NCBI RefSeq assembly: GCF_014203425.1
Contig: NZ_JACHJC010000001.1
Location: 1,240,001-1,304,000, forward strand
Length of the DNA: 64,000 nt
Source: Micromonospora echinospora
GTDB lineage: Bacteria > Actinomycetota > Actinomycetes > Mycobacteriales > Micromonosporaceae
Direction: 5' to 3'
This document shows, in pieces, positions 43,115 to 52,302 of the stretch; the stretch's first letter is position 1, and each line of letters starts with the position of its first letter. A model generated the notes under the pieces. That model was not told the origin of the DNA, did no database searches, and saw only the letters and a program-made list of their open reading frames with translations. Both the position numbers and the translations under genes were made by a program.

Positions 43115-43762
43115 ATGGCACACCTACTGCACATCGACTCCAGCATCACCGGGGAGCGGTCGATCAGCCGGCGGCTCAGCGCCCGCGCCGCCGCCGCCTG
43201 GCGCGCCGCCCACCCGGACGGCACCGTCACCTACCGCGACCTGGGCCAGAACCCGCTGCCGCACCTGAACACCGCGAGCGGCCTCGCGCGCATGGTGCCG
43301 CCGGATCAGCACACCCCCGAGCAGCAGGCGTCCTGGCAGCTGACCGAGGAGGTGGTGGCCGAGGTGAAGGAGGCCGACACGGTCCTGCTCGGGCTCCCGC
43401 TCTACAACTACGGCGCGCCCAGCAGCGTGAAGTCCTGGGTCGACCACCTGATCGCCCCCGGCATCGCGTACGACCCGGTGACGAACGCCGGGCTGCTCGG
43501 CGACCGCCAGTTCGTCGTCCTGGTCAGCCGCGGCGGCGGGTACGGCCCGGGCACCCCGCGCGAGGGCTGGGACCACGCCGAGCCGTGGCTGCCGCACGGC
43601 CTGTCCCTGACCGGCCTGGAGCCGCTGTTCATCTGCGCCGAGCTGACCCTGGCCCCGGTCAACCCGGCGATGGCCGAGCTGATCCCGCTGTTCGAGCAGA
43701 GCCTCGCCGCGGCCGAGCGGGCCGTCGACGACCTGTGGGTGCCCGCCTCGGCGGCCGCCTGA
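43115..43762 (+). CDS. azoR: FMN-dependent NADH-azoreductase
   Basis: A 215-residue flavodoxin-like quinone/azo reductase. The ATG at 43115 has AGGAGGA upstream. LLHIDSSITGERSISRRLSA binds the FMN phosphate, LLGLPLYNYGAPSSVKSWVD is the isoalloxazine-binding loop, and VVLVSRGGGYGPG the third FMN loop. It uses NADH for two-electron reduction of quinones and azo dyes and is usually part of quinone detoxification. The divergent MarR gene and shared operator suggest induction by such compounds. A hairpin follows the stop. Confidence 0.93.
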   Translation: MAHLLHIDSSITGERSISRRLSARAAAAWRAAHPDGTVTYRDLGQNPLPHLNTASGLARMVPPDQHTPEQQASWQLTEEVVAEVKEADTVLLGLPLYNYGAPSSVKSWVDHLIAPGIAYDPVTNAGLLGDRQFVVLVSRGGGYGPGTPREGWDHAEPWLPHGLSLTGLEPLFICAELTLAPVNPAMAELIPLFEQSLAAAERAVDDLWVPASAAA

Positions 43763-43781
43763 CCGGGCTGTGTCACAGGCG

Positions 43782-43818
43782 AAGGGCGGGCCGCTCCACG
43801 GGGGAACGGCCCGCCCTT
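43782..43818. terminator. Bidirectional terminator between azoR and korB
   Basis: Perfect 12-base arms AAGGGCGGGCCG (43782-43793) and complement (43807-43818) with a 13-base loop, followed by T on the forward strand. It lies between two convergent genes. Confidence 0.8.
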
Positions 43819-43841
43819 TCGCGTGACGGGTCAGCGGCGGA

Positions 43842-44876
43842 TCAGAGAATCGTCCAGGTGTCGCCGCTGCCGAGCAGCGCGGCGAGCTGCTGCTCCGGGG
43901 TCTTGTCGACGCCGGCCTTGGCGGCCGCGACCTGCTCCTGCACCACGCTGTCGTAGGAGGGGCGGCCCACCGACCGGAACACCCCGATCGGGGTGTTGCT
44001 CAGGTCCAGGCCGGGCAGCCGGGACAGCGCGAACGCGTACGCCGGGTCGGCCACGCCCGCGTCGTGCACGACGATCTCCTCGGCCGGGGTGTTCGCGGTC
44101 TCCCGGACCTCCAGGCCGAAGCCACCCGGCGGGTGGACGACGCAGAACTGCCCGTCCTTGCCGAACGTGATCGGCTGCCCGTGCTCCAGCCGGATCAGGA
44201 AGTCGTCCCGGGTGGCCGGCTCCTTCAGCGGGTCGAACGCGCCGTCGTTGAAGATGTTGCAGTTCTGGTAGATCTCCACGAACGCCGAGCCCTCGTGCTG
44301 GGCGGCGGCGCGCAGCACCGACTGGAGGTGCTTGCGGTCCGAGTCGATCGTCCGGGCCACGAACGTGGCCTCGGCGCCGAGCGCCAGCGACAGCGGGTTG
44401 AACGGCGCGTCCGCCGAGCCGGCCGGCGTCGACTTGGTGATCTTGCCGACCTCGGAGGTCGGCGAGTACTGGCCCTTGGTCAACCCGTAGATCCGGTTGT
44501 TGAACAGGAGGATCTTCAGGTTCACGTTGCGGCGCAGCGCGTGGATCAGGTGGTTGCCGCCGATGGAGAGCGCGTCGCCGTCACCGGTGACCACCCAGAC
44601 CGACAGGTCCGGCCGGGACACCGACAGGCCGGTGGCGATCGCCGGGGCGCGGCCGTGGATCGAGTGCATTCCGTACGTGTTCATGTAGTACGGGAAGCGC
44701 GACGAGCAGCCGATGCCCGAGACGAAGACGATGTTCTCCCGGGGGATGTTCAGCTCCGGCATGAAGCCCTGCACGGCCGCCAGGATGGCGTAGTCGCCGC
44801 AGCCGGGGCACCAGCGCACCTCCTGGTCGGACTTGAAGTCCTTGGCGGTGAGCTTGAGGGCGACGGGCTCAGACAT
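43842..44876 (-). CDS. korB: 2-oxoacid:ferredoxin oxidoreductase, beta subunit
   Basis: A 344-residue thiamine-diphosphate-binding subunit. WCPGCGDYAILAAVQ near residue 22 supplies Fe-S cysteines, and VVTGDGDALSIGGNHLIHAL with the following NLKILLFNNRIYGLTKGQYS is the TPP/Mg signature. With the alpha subunit it converts 2-oxoglutarate (or a similar 2-oxoacid) and CoA to the acyl-CoA, reducing ferredoxin, in place of or alongside the 2-oxoglutarate dehydrogenase complex. Its start overlaps the korA stop by eight bases. Confidence 0.94.
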   Translation of the reverse strand: MSEPVALKLTAKDFKSDQEVRWCPGCGDYAILAAVQGFMPELNIPRENIVFVSGIGCSSRFPYYMNTYGMHSIHGRAPAIATGLSVSRPDLSVWVVTGDGDALSIGGNHLIHALRRNVNLKILLFNNRIYGLTKGQYSPTSEVGKITKSTPAGSADAPFNPLSLALGAEATFVARTIDSDRKHLQSVLRAAAQHEGSAFVEIYQNCNIFNDGAFDPLKEPATRDDFLIRLEHGQPITFGKDGQFCVVHPPGGFGLEVRETANTPAEEIVVHDAGVADPAYAFALSRLPGLDLSNTPIGVFRSVGRPSYDSVVQEQVAAAKAGVDKTPEQQLAALLGSGDTWTIL

Positions 44877-46716
44877 TCTTCAGGACCTCTTCCAGGATCG
44901 TCTCCAGCTCGGCGGCGGTGAACGGCAGGCCGCGGACCTGGTTGTAGCCGATCGCGTCGACCAGGTAGCGCGCCCGGATGACGTGCGCGAGCTGGCCGAG
45001 GTTCATCTCCGGGACGACCACCTTGTCGTACCGGGCCAGCACCTCGCCGAGGTTGGCCGGCATCGGGGCCAGGTGCCGCAGGTGCGCCTGGGCCACCGAG
45101 AGCCCGCGCTGGCGCAGGCCACGGCAGGCCGCGCCGATCGGGCCGTACGTGGAGCCCCAGCCCAGCACCAGCACCCGGGCGTCGCCGTCCGGGTCCTCCA
45201 CCTCGACGTCCGGCACCGGGATGGTCTCGATCCGGGCCGCCCGGGTCCGCACCATGAAGTCGTGGTTGGCCGGGTCGTACGAGATGTCGCCGGTCTTGTC
45301 GGCCTTCTCCAGACCGCCGATCCGGTGCTCCAGCCCGGCGGTGCCGGGCACCGCCCACGGACGGGCCAGCGTCTGCGGGTCCCGCAGGTAGGGCAGGAAG
45401 GTGGTGCCGTCCTCGCCGTTGGGCTTCGTGGCGAACTCGACCCGCAGGTCGGGCAGCGACTCCACGTCCGGCAGCAGCCACGGCTCGGAGCCGTTGGCGA
45501 CGTAGTTGTCCGACAGCAGGATCACCGGCGTGCGGTAGGTGAGCGCGATCCGGGCCGCCTCCAGCGCCGCGTGGAAGCAGTCCGACGGCGACTTCGGCGC
45601 GATCACCGCGACCGGCGCCTCGCCGTGCCGGCCGTACAGGGCCATGTTCAGGTCGGCCTGCTCGGTCTTGGTGGGCATGCCGGTGGACGGTCCGGCCCGC
45701 TGCACGTCGACGATGACCAGCGGCAGCTCCAGCGCCACCGCGAGGGAGATCGTCTCGCTCTTCAGCGCCACACCGGGACCGCTCGTCGTGGTGACGCCGA
45801 GCGAGCCGCCGTACGACGCGCCGAGCGCGGCCCCGACCGCGGCGATCTCGTCCTCGGCCTGCATGGTGACCACGCCGAGCTTCTTGTGCTTGCTCAGCTC
45901 GTGCAGGATGTCCGAGGCCGGCGTGATCGGGTACGCGCCGAGGAACACCGGCAGCCCGGAGCGCACCCCGGCGGCCACCAGGCCCAGCGACAGCGCCGCG
46001 TTGCCGGTGATGTTCCGGTAGGTGCCGGGCCGCATCTTGGCCGGCTTGACCTCGTACCGGACGGAGAAGTCCTCGGTGGTCTCGCCGAAGTTCCAGCCGG
46101 CCCGGAACGCGGCCACGTTCGCCGCCACCAGCTCGGGACGGGCCGCGAACTTGCGCTCCAGGAAGCGCAGCGTCGACTCGTACGGGCGGGAGTACATCCA
46201 GCTCAGCAGCCCGAGCGCGAACATGTTCTTGGCCCGCTCGGCGTCCTTCTTGGAGACGTCGTGCTCGGCCAGCGCGCCGATCGTCATCGAGGTGAGCGCC
46301 ACCGGGTGCACCGCGTACCCGGCGAGCGAGTCGTCGTCCAGCGGACTGGCCGCGTAGCCGACCTTGGCCAGGTTGCGCCGGGTGAACTCGTCGGTGTTGA
46401 CGATGATGTCCGCACCGCGCGGCAGGTCGGCCAGGTTGGCCTTGAGCGCTGCCGGGTTCATCGCCACCAGCACGTTCGGCGCGTCACCCGGGGTCAGGAT
46501 GTCGTAGTCGGCGAAGTGCACCTGGAAGCTGGACACGCCGGGGAGGGTGCCGGCGGGGGCGCGGATCTCGGCGGGGAAGTTGGGCAGCGTGGAGATGTCG
46601 TTGCCCAGCTGCGCCGTCTCCGACGTGAACCGGTCGCCGGTGAGCTGCATGCCGTCGCCGGAGTCCCCGGCGAACCGGATGACCACCCGGTCCAGCTGAC
46701 GGATCTGCTTGGTCAC
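44869..46716 (-). CDS. korA: 2-oxoacid:ferredoxin oxidoreductase, alpha subunit (gamma-alpha fusion)
   Basis: A 615-residue subunit. The N-terminal ~190 residues are the gamma domain (RVVIRFAGDSGDGMQLTGDR, VSSFQVHFADYDILTPGDAP). Then the pyrimidine-binding domain begins at LSLGLVAAGVRSGLPVFLGA with YPITPASDILHELSKHKKLG and EDEIAAVGAALGASYGG, and the C-terminal domain has VLVLGWGSTYGPIGAA. This fused form is the usual actinobacterial KorA. It is the first gene of korAB; the promoter should be in 46717-46912, which holds no other gene. Confidence 0.94.
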   Translation of the reverse strand: MTKQIRQLDRVVIRFAGDSGDGMQLTGDRFTSETAQLGNDISTLPNFPAEIRAPAGTLPGVSSFQVHFADYDILTPGDAPNVLVAMNPAALKANLADLPRGADIIVNTDEFTRRNLAKVGYAASPLDDDSLAGYAVHPVALTSMTIGALAEHDVSKKDAERAKNMFALGLLSWMYSRPYESTLRFLERKFAARPELVAANVAAFRAGWNFGETTEDFSVRYEVKPAKMRPGTYRNITGNAALSLGLVAAGVRSGLPVFLGAYPITPASDILHELSKHKKLGVVTMQAEDEIAAVGAALGASYGGSLGVTTTSGPGVALKSETISLAVALELPLVIVDVQRAGPSTGMPTKTEQADLNMALYGRHGEAPVAVIAPKSPSDCFHAALEAARIALTYRTPVILLSDNYVANGSEPWLLPDVESLPDLRVEFATKPNGEDGTTFLPYLRDPQTLARPWAVPGTAGLEHRIGGLEKADKTGDISYDPANHDFMVRTRAARIETIPVPDVEVEDPDGDARVLVLGWGSTYGPIGAACRGLRQRGLSVAQAHLRHLAPMPANLGEVLARYDKVVVPEMNLGQLAHVIRARYLVDAIGYNQVRGLPFTAAELETILEEVLKNV

Positions 46717-46912
46717 ACCCGCACCTCGCTTCGCTGAGCGCCGTCGCCCCTGCCGGCCCGGCCCGCTCCGATTCTCACGTCAGAGCCTACGTCGCCACGT
46801 TAGGGCCACCTTGGTCGAGGTCCGACGTATGGGACTGGTTCGGGCCGCTGTATGCCCCGCTTTGCAGGGTTTAGTACCTGGGTCCGTAACCCAGATCACC
46901 ACACATCCATGA

Positions 46913-48310
46913 TCACCTGTCGGTGACCGGCGGCTCCGGCACCGTGATGTCGCTGCGGCGGCGCAGCGAACGGGTCGCAAGCGTCAGCGCGAGCACGACC
47001 AGGAGGCCGGACACGGCGATCAGCGCGATCGCGGTCCGCCGGATCGAGGCGTCGTCGTCAGCCGGCCCGCCGCCGGCGGCGAGCACGCCCTGCGAGGCGG
47101 TCGGACCCGGCGCGCCCACCGGCGGGGTGGCGTCCGCCGCGGCGGCGCTGATCCGGAAGCTCATCTGCACCTGCCGGTCCCGCCCGGTGCGCGGATCCAG
47201 CCGGCCGATCACCGCACCGGCCAGCGGGGCCCGGCGCTGCGCCTCGGCCGAGGCGGCGAGCGTCAACCGCAGGGTCGCGGCCCGGCCGGCCGGCAGGACG
47301 CCCAGCTCGCACCGGGTCCGGTCGGCGGTCACCGCGGCACAGCCGTTGCCGGTGTCGCCGACCGTCACACCGGCCGGCAGGAGCACCTCGATGCGGCCCG
47401 CGGCGTCGACCGCGCCGGTGTTGCCGAGCCGGACGGTGAGCGTGCTGGGCGCGCCGCTGATGTCGAACAGCACCTCGTCGGCGCGCAGCGAGATCCCGGG
47501 CACCGGCGGCCCGGGCGGGAAGAGCACCGGGAAGCCCTCGTCGTCGTACGCCGCTCCGCTGACCCCGGGCGCGACGGCGGTGACCTGCACGGAACCGGTC
47601 AGCGGCATGGTGCGCCAGGCGTCGCCGTCGACCCGTACCCGGATGGTCGCGCTGAACCGGGCGCCCGGCTCGGCGTCCCATCCGACGCAGCTGTGGTTGC
47701 CGCCGCCGGTCGGCTGGCAGCCCGGCGTGCCAGCGTCGGTCAGCCCGGGCGGCAGCGTGTAGCCGAGGGTGATCCGCTCCGCCCGGCCGCCGGTGTTCGT
47801 CACCGTCACCCGCAGCGTGGTCACCGTGCTGTCGGCGTTCCAGTAGTCGGCCGTGAGCACCACGTCCTCGGTGTTCACCCGCACCCCGAGCGGCCCGCCG
47901 GGCGGCTGGGCCGAGGGCGGCGGCGGAGGCTGGACGGGCGGCACGACCGGCGGTGGGGCACTGGTGGGGCCCGGGGCCGCGGTGGTCGGCGCCGGCTCGG
48001 CGGGCGCGCTGCTGACCGGCGGGGCCGGCGCGGTGGTGACCGGTGGCGGAGGCGTGCTCGGGGGCGGCGGCGCCTCGGTGGGCGGCGGGGCCGGCGAACT
48101 GGTCGCCGGGTCCGTGGTGGGGGCCGGCTCGGTCGGCTCGCCGGCCGGATCGCCGGGTTCGACCGCCCGGGCCACGCCCGCCGGACCCGCGACGGTGGTC
48201 GTCGCACCGGCCGGCGCCACCGCCACCACCGCCGCGACCAACGCGGGCGCCAGCAGCGCGAGGGTACGGCGGAGCGCGACCCGCCGGACGGGTCGAACGC
48301 GCAGGCGGGC
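46913..48310 (-). CDS. Cell-surface protein with Pro/Thr-rich stalk and C-terminal anchor helix
   Basis: About 465 residues from the ATG at 48308-48310 (GGAGG upstream). A signal peptide (LALLAPALVAAVVAVAPAGA) is followed by ~100 residues of Pro/Thr/Ala/Ser low complexity, then three beta-sandwich repeats of the DUF11/CARDB kind (VTTLRVTVTNTGGRAERITL, STLTVRLGNTGAVDAAGRIE). The end has one hydrophobic helix (TAIALIAVSGLLVVLALTLA) and a basic tail, so it is membrane-anchored and outward-facing. The stalk may be glycosylated. Function unknown; an adhesin or wall-associated role is likely. Confidence 0.8.
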   Translation of the reverse strand, partial: ARLRVRPVRRVALRRTLALLAPALVAAVVAVAPAGATTTVAGPAGVARAVEPGDPAGEPTEPAPTTDPATSSPAPPPTEAPPPPSTPPPPVTTAPAPPVSSAPAEPAPTTAAPGPTSAPPPVVPPVQPPPPPSAQPPGGPLGVRVNTEDVVLTADYWNADSTVTTLRVTVTNTGGRAERITLGYTLPPGLTDAGTPGCQPTGGGNHSCVGWDAEPGARFSATIRVRVDGDAWRTMPLTGSVQVTAVAPGVSGAAYDDEGFPVLFPPGPPVPGISLRADEVLFDISGAPSTLTVRLGNTGAVDAAGRIEVLLPAGVTVGDTGNGCAAVTADRTRCELGVLPAGRAATLRLTLAASAEAQRRAPLAGAVIGRLDPRTGRDRQVQMSFRISAAAADATPPVGAPGPTASQGVLAAGGGPADDDASIRRTAIALIAVSGLLVVLALTLATRSLRRRSDITVPEPPVTDR

Positions 48311-48439
48311 CATCTGTCCTCCGGGTCGGGTCAAGGGAGTCTCATTATTCGGTGATGCTTGTCATCTGGCACTAGTCCTGCCAGGAAACGAATTCGTAAC
48401 GTGTCCGGGACATCTGGACGGGACCGGTACGCTCCGGTC

Positions 48440-48817
48440 GTGACCGGATATCTCGGCTCGTACGCCACGCTCGGTCTGCTGCTGCTCGCCGCCGTGCTCT
48501 TCTTCGTGACGGCGTTCTCCGCGAACCGGGTGTTACGTCCGAGCCGTCCGGCCGAGCCGTGGGGTAAGCGGGCCACGTACGAGTGCGGCATCGACCCGGT
48601 CGGCGGCGACTGGGCCCAGATGCAGATCCGCTACTACGTCTACGCCTACCTGTACGTGCTCTTCGCGGTCGAGGCCGTCTTCCTGTTCCCGTGGGCGCTG
48701 GTGTTCGACCGGCCCGGTTTCGGTGCCACCACAGTCGTCGAGATGGGCGTCTTCGTGTCGATCGTCGCGCTCGGCATCCTCTACGCCTGGCGGCGCGGCG
48801 TCCTGCGCTGGACCTGA
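48440..48817 (+). CDS. nuoA: Orphan NADH-quinone oxidoreductase subunit A
   Basis: A 125-residue protein from GTG 48440; the longer frame to 48359 lacks a better start. Three membrane helices (ATLGLLLLAAVLFFVTAF, YAYLYVLFAVEAVFLFPWAL, EMGVFVSIVALGILYAWR) and the conserved KRATYECGIDPVGGDWAQMQ loop, with its redox-switch-region Cys, identify NuoA of complex I. No nuoB or other nuo gene follows; the next gene is convergent folP. It is therefore a solitary copy, and the main nuo operon must be elsewhere. Confidence 0.9.
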   Translation: MTGYLGSYATLGLLLLAAVLFFVTAFSANRVLRPSRPAEPWGKRATYECGIDPVGGDWAQMQIRYYVYAYLYVLFAVEAVFLFPWALVFDRPGFGATTVVEMGVFVSIVALGILYAWRRGVLRWT

Positions 48818-48821
48818 CCCG

Positions 48822-49691
48822 TCAGGCCAGCCCGCGCCGCGTCACCGCCGGCGGCCGGTCGCCCCGGATCGACGCCACCATGTCCAGCACCCGGCGGGTC
48901 TGGCGTACCTGGTGGGCGCGGAACACCCGGGCCCCGAGCCAGGCCGAGACCGCTGTGGCGGCGAGCGTGCCCTCCAGCCGCTCGGGCACCGGCAGGTCGA
49001 GCGTCTCGCCGATGAAGTCCTTGTTCGACAGCGCCACCAGCAGCGGCCAGCCGGTGGCGGTCAGCTCCGCCAGCCGCCGGGTGATCTCCAGCGAGTGCCG
49101 GGTGTTCTTGCCGAAGTCGTGCGCCGGGTCGATCAGGATGCCGTCCCGGCGTACCCCCAGCCCGGCCGCGCGTTCGGCCAGCCCGGTCACCGTGGCGACC
49201 ACGTCGGTCACCACGTCGTCGAAGGCGGCCCGGTGCGGCCGGGTACGCGGAGCGAGCCCGCCGGCGTGCGAGCAGACCAGCCCGGCGCCGGTCGCCGCGG
49301 CCACCCGGGCCAGCGCCGGATCCGCCCCCGACCAGGTGTCGTTGAGCAGGTCCGCGCCGGCCTCCACCGCCTCCACCGCCACCTCGGCCCGCCAGGTGTC
49401 GATGGAGATGACCACCTCGGGGAAGGCGGACCGGACCGCGGCGATGGTCTCCACCGTCCGCCGGATCTCCTCGGCCACGTCCACCTCGTCGCCCGGGCCG
49501 GCCTTCACCCCGCCGATGTCGATGATCTCCGCGCCCTCGTCCACCGCGCGCTCCACCGCGCGCAGCGCGCTGTCCTGCGCGAAGGTGGCGCCCCGGTCGA
49601 AGAACGAGTCCGGCGTGCGGTTGACGATCGCCATCACCACCAGCTCACCGGGGCCGAACGTCCGTCCGCCCAGCCGCAACGCCCCGGTCAT
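48822..49691 (-). CDS. folP: Dihydropteroate synthase
   Basis: A 289-residue TIM-barrel enzyme from the ATG at 49689-49691 (GAGGAGG upstream). LVVMAIVNRTPDSFFDRGAT carries the pterin-site N-R-T-P-D-S-F signature, GAEIIDIGGVKAGPG the second signature, VISIDTWR and LLNDTW follow, and GILIDPAHDFGKN is the pterin-binding strand. It joins 6-hydroxymethyl-pterin pyrophosphate to p-aminobenzoate in folate synthesis. By sequence details (DIGGVKAG rather than DIGGESTR) and neighbours it resembles mycobacterial FolP2, whose folate role is doubtful. Confidence 0.92.
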   Translation of the reverse strand: MTGALRLGGRTFGPGELVVMAIVNRTPDSFFDRGATFAQDSALRAVERAVDEGAEIIDIGGVKAGPGDEVDVAEEIRRTVETIAAVRSAFPEVVISIDTWRAEVAVEAVEAGADLLNDTWSGADPALARVAAATGAGLVCSHAGGLAPRTRPHRAAFDDVVTDVVATVTGLAERAAGLGVRRDGILIDPAHDFGKNTRHSLEITRRLAELTATGWPLLVALSNKDFIGETLDLPVPERLEGTLAATAVSAWLGARVFRAHQVRQTRRVLDMVASIRGDRPPAVTRRGLA

Positions 49692-49843
49692 GCCCGCCTC
49701 CTCGTCGCCCGCGCTCGCCGGCCGGTCCGACGCTATCCGGTCCCGTCCGCGCCACCGGTTCCGGTCCCGTGCGCCGGACGCATTTACCGACCGGACGCCT
49801 CGGAGGGCTCGCCCGATCCGGGCCCGCATGCCACGATCTGTGC

Positions 49844-50473
49844 ATGGGTGAGGTTCTGCTCCTCTTGGTCGTCGCGTTGACCGTCGCGGCTGTGGTGTTC
49901 GGAGTGACGGTGCTGGTCTCCGGGAAGGATCCGGGCCTGACACCGGCCGAGCCGGACGGGCGGGCCGTGCCCCTGCCGGGCAGCCGTCCGCTCGACGAGT
50001 CGGACGTGACAGGCGTCCGCTTCGACACGGCGCTGCGTGGCTACCGGATGGCCCAGGTCGACTCCGCGCTGCGCCGGGCGGCGTACGACATCGGCTACAA
50101 GTCCGAGCTGATCAGCGTGCTGGAGGCGGAGAACGCGGCCCTGCGCGACGGCCGCACCGAGGACGCCGACGCGCTGCGCCGGGCGCGCGAGGAGGCCGCC
50201 GCGACCCGGCCCGAGACGGAACCGGCCGTCGACCCGTCCGACCCGGAGCCGGTGGTGATCGACCTGTCCGCGCCGGGGCGCCCGGCCGGCGCGGACGTGG
50301 ACCGGCAGCCGGACGGCCGCGCGGACGCCGGCACGGGCGCGGCCGAGGCGGGCGTGGCGGAGGCCCCCGCCGCCGCGGCGACCGAGGACACCGTCGACCC
50401 GGCCGACGGGATCGCCGCCGGCGGCGACTCCGACCGGGAGCGCGGGCCGGTGGTCCGGTCGGAGTCGGCGTGA
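49844..50473 (+). CDS. DivIVA-domain membrane-anchored protein
   Basis: A 209-residue protein from ATG 49844. One N-terminal membrane helix (VLLLLVVALTVAAVVFGVTV) precedes the short DivIVA domain, VRFDTALRGYRMAQVDSALR then YDIGYKSELISVLEAENAAL, a coiled coil. The C-terminal ~90 residues are acidic, Ala/Pro/Asp-rich and disordered. DivIVA-domain proteins recognise curved membrane or polar growth sites. The gene overlaps the next start (GTGA) and corresponds in place to Rv1209 of mycobacteria. Confidence 0.85.
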   Translation: MGEVLLLLVVALTVAAVVFGVTVLVSGKDPGLTPAEPDGRAVPLPGSRPLDESDVTGVRFDTALRGYRMAQVDSALRRAAYDIGYKSELISVLEAENAALRDGRTEDADALRRAREEAAATRPETEPAVDPSDPEPVVIDLSAPGRPAGADVDRQPDGRADAGTGAAEAGVAEAPAAAATEDTVDPADGIAAGGDSDRERGPVVRSESA

Positions 50474-50970
50474 CCGGCGCCGGCCGGCCGGCGGACGACT
50501 TCACCGAGGCGTCCCGGCGCGGCGCCGGCGAGGTCACCGCCACGGTGATCGTCGACGCGCCGGCCGACCGGGTCTTCGCCGCGCTGACCGACTGGGAGCG
50601 CCAGTCGGACTGGATCCCGCTGACCCGGGTCCGGGTGGTCGAGGGCGACGGCGGCGAGGGCAGCCTGGTCGAGGCGGTCACCGCGCTCGGCCCGGCCGTG
50701 CTCCGCGACGAGATGCGTGTGGTCCGGGTCGACGCCCCGTACGAGGTCGGGGTGGTGCACTGCGGCAAGCTGCTGCGCGGCCCCGGCGTGCTGCGCTGCA
50801 CCCCGATGGACCGCGACCGCACCCAGGTGGTCTGGCACGAGTGGTTCCACCTGCCGGGCGGCCCGGCGGGGCGGGTGGCCTGGCCGGTGCTCTGGCCCGG
50901 CTCGAAGTTCAGCCTGACCCAGGCGTTGAAGAAGTTCGCCCGGCTGGTCGAGCAGGGCCGCCTGCCCTGA
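50470..50970 (+). CDS. SRPBCC-fold (polyketide cyclase/START-like) protein
   Basis: A 166-residue protein that overlaps the previous stop by GTGA. GEVTATVIVDAPADRVFAAL, then TDWERQSDWIPLTRVRVVEG, is the usual opening of the SRPBCC family, and DRTQVVWHEWFHLPGGPAGR the later strands; the C-terminal helix is SLTQALKKFARLVEQG. The fold binds hydrophobic ligands in a cavity. No enzymatic residues can be assigned. Co-transcribed with the DivIVA-domain gene and probably tag. Confidence 0.85.
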   Translation: MTGAGRPADDFTEASRRGAGEVTATVIVDAPADRVFAALTDWERQSDWIPLTRVRVVEGDGGEGSLVEAVTALGPAVLRDEMRVVRVDAPYEVGVVHCGKLLRGPGVLRCTPMDRDRTQVVWHEWFHLPGGPAGRVAWPVLWPGSKFSLTQALKKFARLVEQGRLP

Positions 50971-50998
50971 CCCAGGGTTGTCGGTGGGCTGACCTACC

Positions 50999-51592
50999 GT
51001 GGACGCCGTGACTGACCTGGTGACCGGCCCCGACGGGCTGCCGCGCTGCGCGTGGGGAGCGAGCACCCCCGACTACGCCTTCTACCACGACGAGGAGTGG
51101 GGCCGGCCGCTGCGCGGCGACGACGCGCTCTACGAGCGGCTCACGCTGGAGGCGTTCCAGTCCGGCCTGTCCTGGCTGACCATCCTGCGCAAGCGGCAGG
51201 CGTTCCGGCTCGCGTTCGCCGGGTTCCGGATCGAGCGGGTGGCCCGCTACGGCGAGGCCGACGTGGCCCGGCTGATGGCCGACGCCGGGATCGTCCGCAA
51301 CCGGGCCAAGATCGAGGCGGCGGTCGCCAACGCCCGGGCCGCGTCGGAGCTGCCCGAGGGTCTCTCCGCGCTGCTCTGGTCCTTCGCGCCCCCGCCCCGG
51401 GCGGCGCGTCCCCGGTCCTTCGCCGAGGTGCCGGCCACCAGCCCGGAGTCCGTCGCGATGGCCAAGGCGCTCAAGAAGCGGGGCTTCCGCTTCGTCGGCC
51501 CCACCACCGCCTACGCGCTGATGCAGGCCACCGGCATGGTCGACGACCACCTGGCCGACTGCCACGCCGGCGGTGACCGGGCCGGGGTGTGA
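50999..51592 (+). CDS. tag: DNA-3-methyladenine glycosylase I
   Basis: About 197 residues; GTG 50999 or GTG 51008 could start it. RCAWGASTPDYAFYHDEEWG is the N-terminal signature, LTLEAFQSGLSWLTILRKRQ the substrate pocket, and FVGPTTAYALMQATGMVDDH with the HLADCHAG end fits the zinc-binding Cys/His set of Tag (N-terminal Cys, C-terminal His-Cys-His). It removes 3-methyladenine from alkylated DNA in base excision repair. It lies 28 bases after the SRPBCC gene, parallel to Rv1210 in mycobacteria. Confidence 0.93.
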   Translation: MDAVTDLVTGPDGLPRCAWGASTPDYAFYHDEEWGRPLRGDDALYERLTLEAFQSGLSWLTILRKRQAFRLAFAGFRIERVARYGEADVARLMADAGIVRNRAKIEAAVANARAASELPEGLSALLWSFAPPPRAARPRSFAEVPATSPESVAMAKALKKRGFRFVGPTTAYALMQATGMVDDHLADCHAGGDRAGV

Positions 51593-51628
51593 CGGAGTCC
51601 GCGACCTCCGGCGTGATGGGATTGGGAC

Positions 51629-52252
51629 ATGACCGACACCGAGCCGCGTACGAGCGGGACGACCGACGGTGAGACCACTACCGGCGCCTGGGCGGTGCTG
51701 CTGCCGGCCGAGCGCTTCGAGGCCGAGCGGCTGGTGCACCACGACGTGCTGGAGCTGACCGGGCCGGCCGGGGCGGCCCGCCCGCGGCCCGGCGACCGGG
51801 TCGCGGTGCTCGTCGGCGAGCCGCTGCGGCTGGTCGCGCTCGGCCGGGTCGCGTTTGCCTCGTCCGAGATCCGGGAGGACCCGGACGACCCGCAGTCCGA
51901 CCCGGCGACCGGGTCGCTCGTGGTCACGTACACCCGGCGGGCGCTGGACGAGCCGGTTCCGGTCGACGGCCCGGCGCCGGACGGGCCGGTGGTCGCGCTC
52001 GACCCGGCCCGCTGGCGCGCGCTGGCCGACCGGATCGGCCCGCCGCCCGCCCGCAGCACCTGGCTGGTCAGCCTGGACCTGCCGATCGAGGCGGCGTCGC
52101 GGGCCGAGGCGGTCCGGATCTTCTGGTCCTACGTGCAGGAGCTGGGTCCGCGTGAGCTGCCGGCGTTCGTCTCGCCCTACGGCGACGAGCTGGCCATGCA
52201 GGCGTTCGTGCTCGGGGCCGAGGCCAACCAGGATCCGGAAGAGGACGACTGA
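51629..52252 (+). CDS. Conserved hypothetical protein
   Basis: A 207-residue acidic protein from ATG 51629. WAVLLPAERFEAERLVHHDV, then RPGDRVAVLVGEPLRLVALG and VVTYTRRALDEPV, suggest a beta-barrel of the PUA/EVE-like sort in the first half; the second half is helical (EAASRAEAVRIFWSYVQELG) and the end acidic. No signal peptide. I do not recognise a named family. It follows tag by 36 bases and may share its transcript. Confidence 0.7.
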   Translation: MTDTEPRTSGTTDGETTTGAWAVLLPAERFEAERLVHHDVLELTGPAGAARPRPGDRVAVLVGEPLRLVALGRVAFASSEIREDPDDPQSDPATGSLVVTYTRRALDEPVPVDGPAPDGPVVALDPARWRALADRIGPPPARSTWLVSLDLPIEAASRAEAVRIFWSYVQELGPRELPAFVSPYGDELAMQAFVLGAEANQDPEEDD

Positions 52253-52302
52253 ACCCCCGTCCCGAGCGGTAGCGTCCGGACGGGGGCCGGCGCCGGCCGG
52301 CC

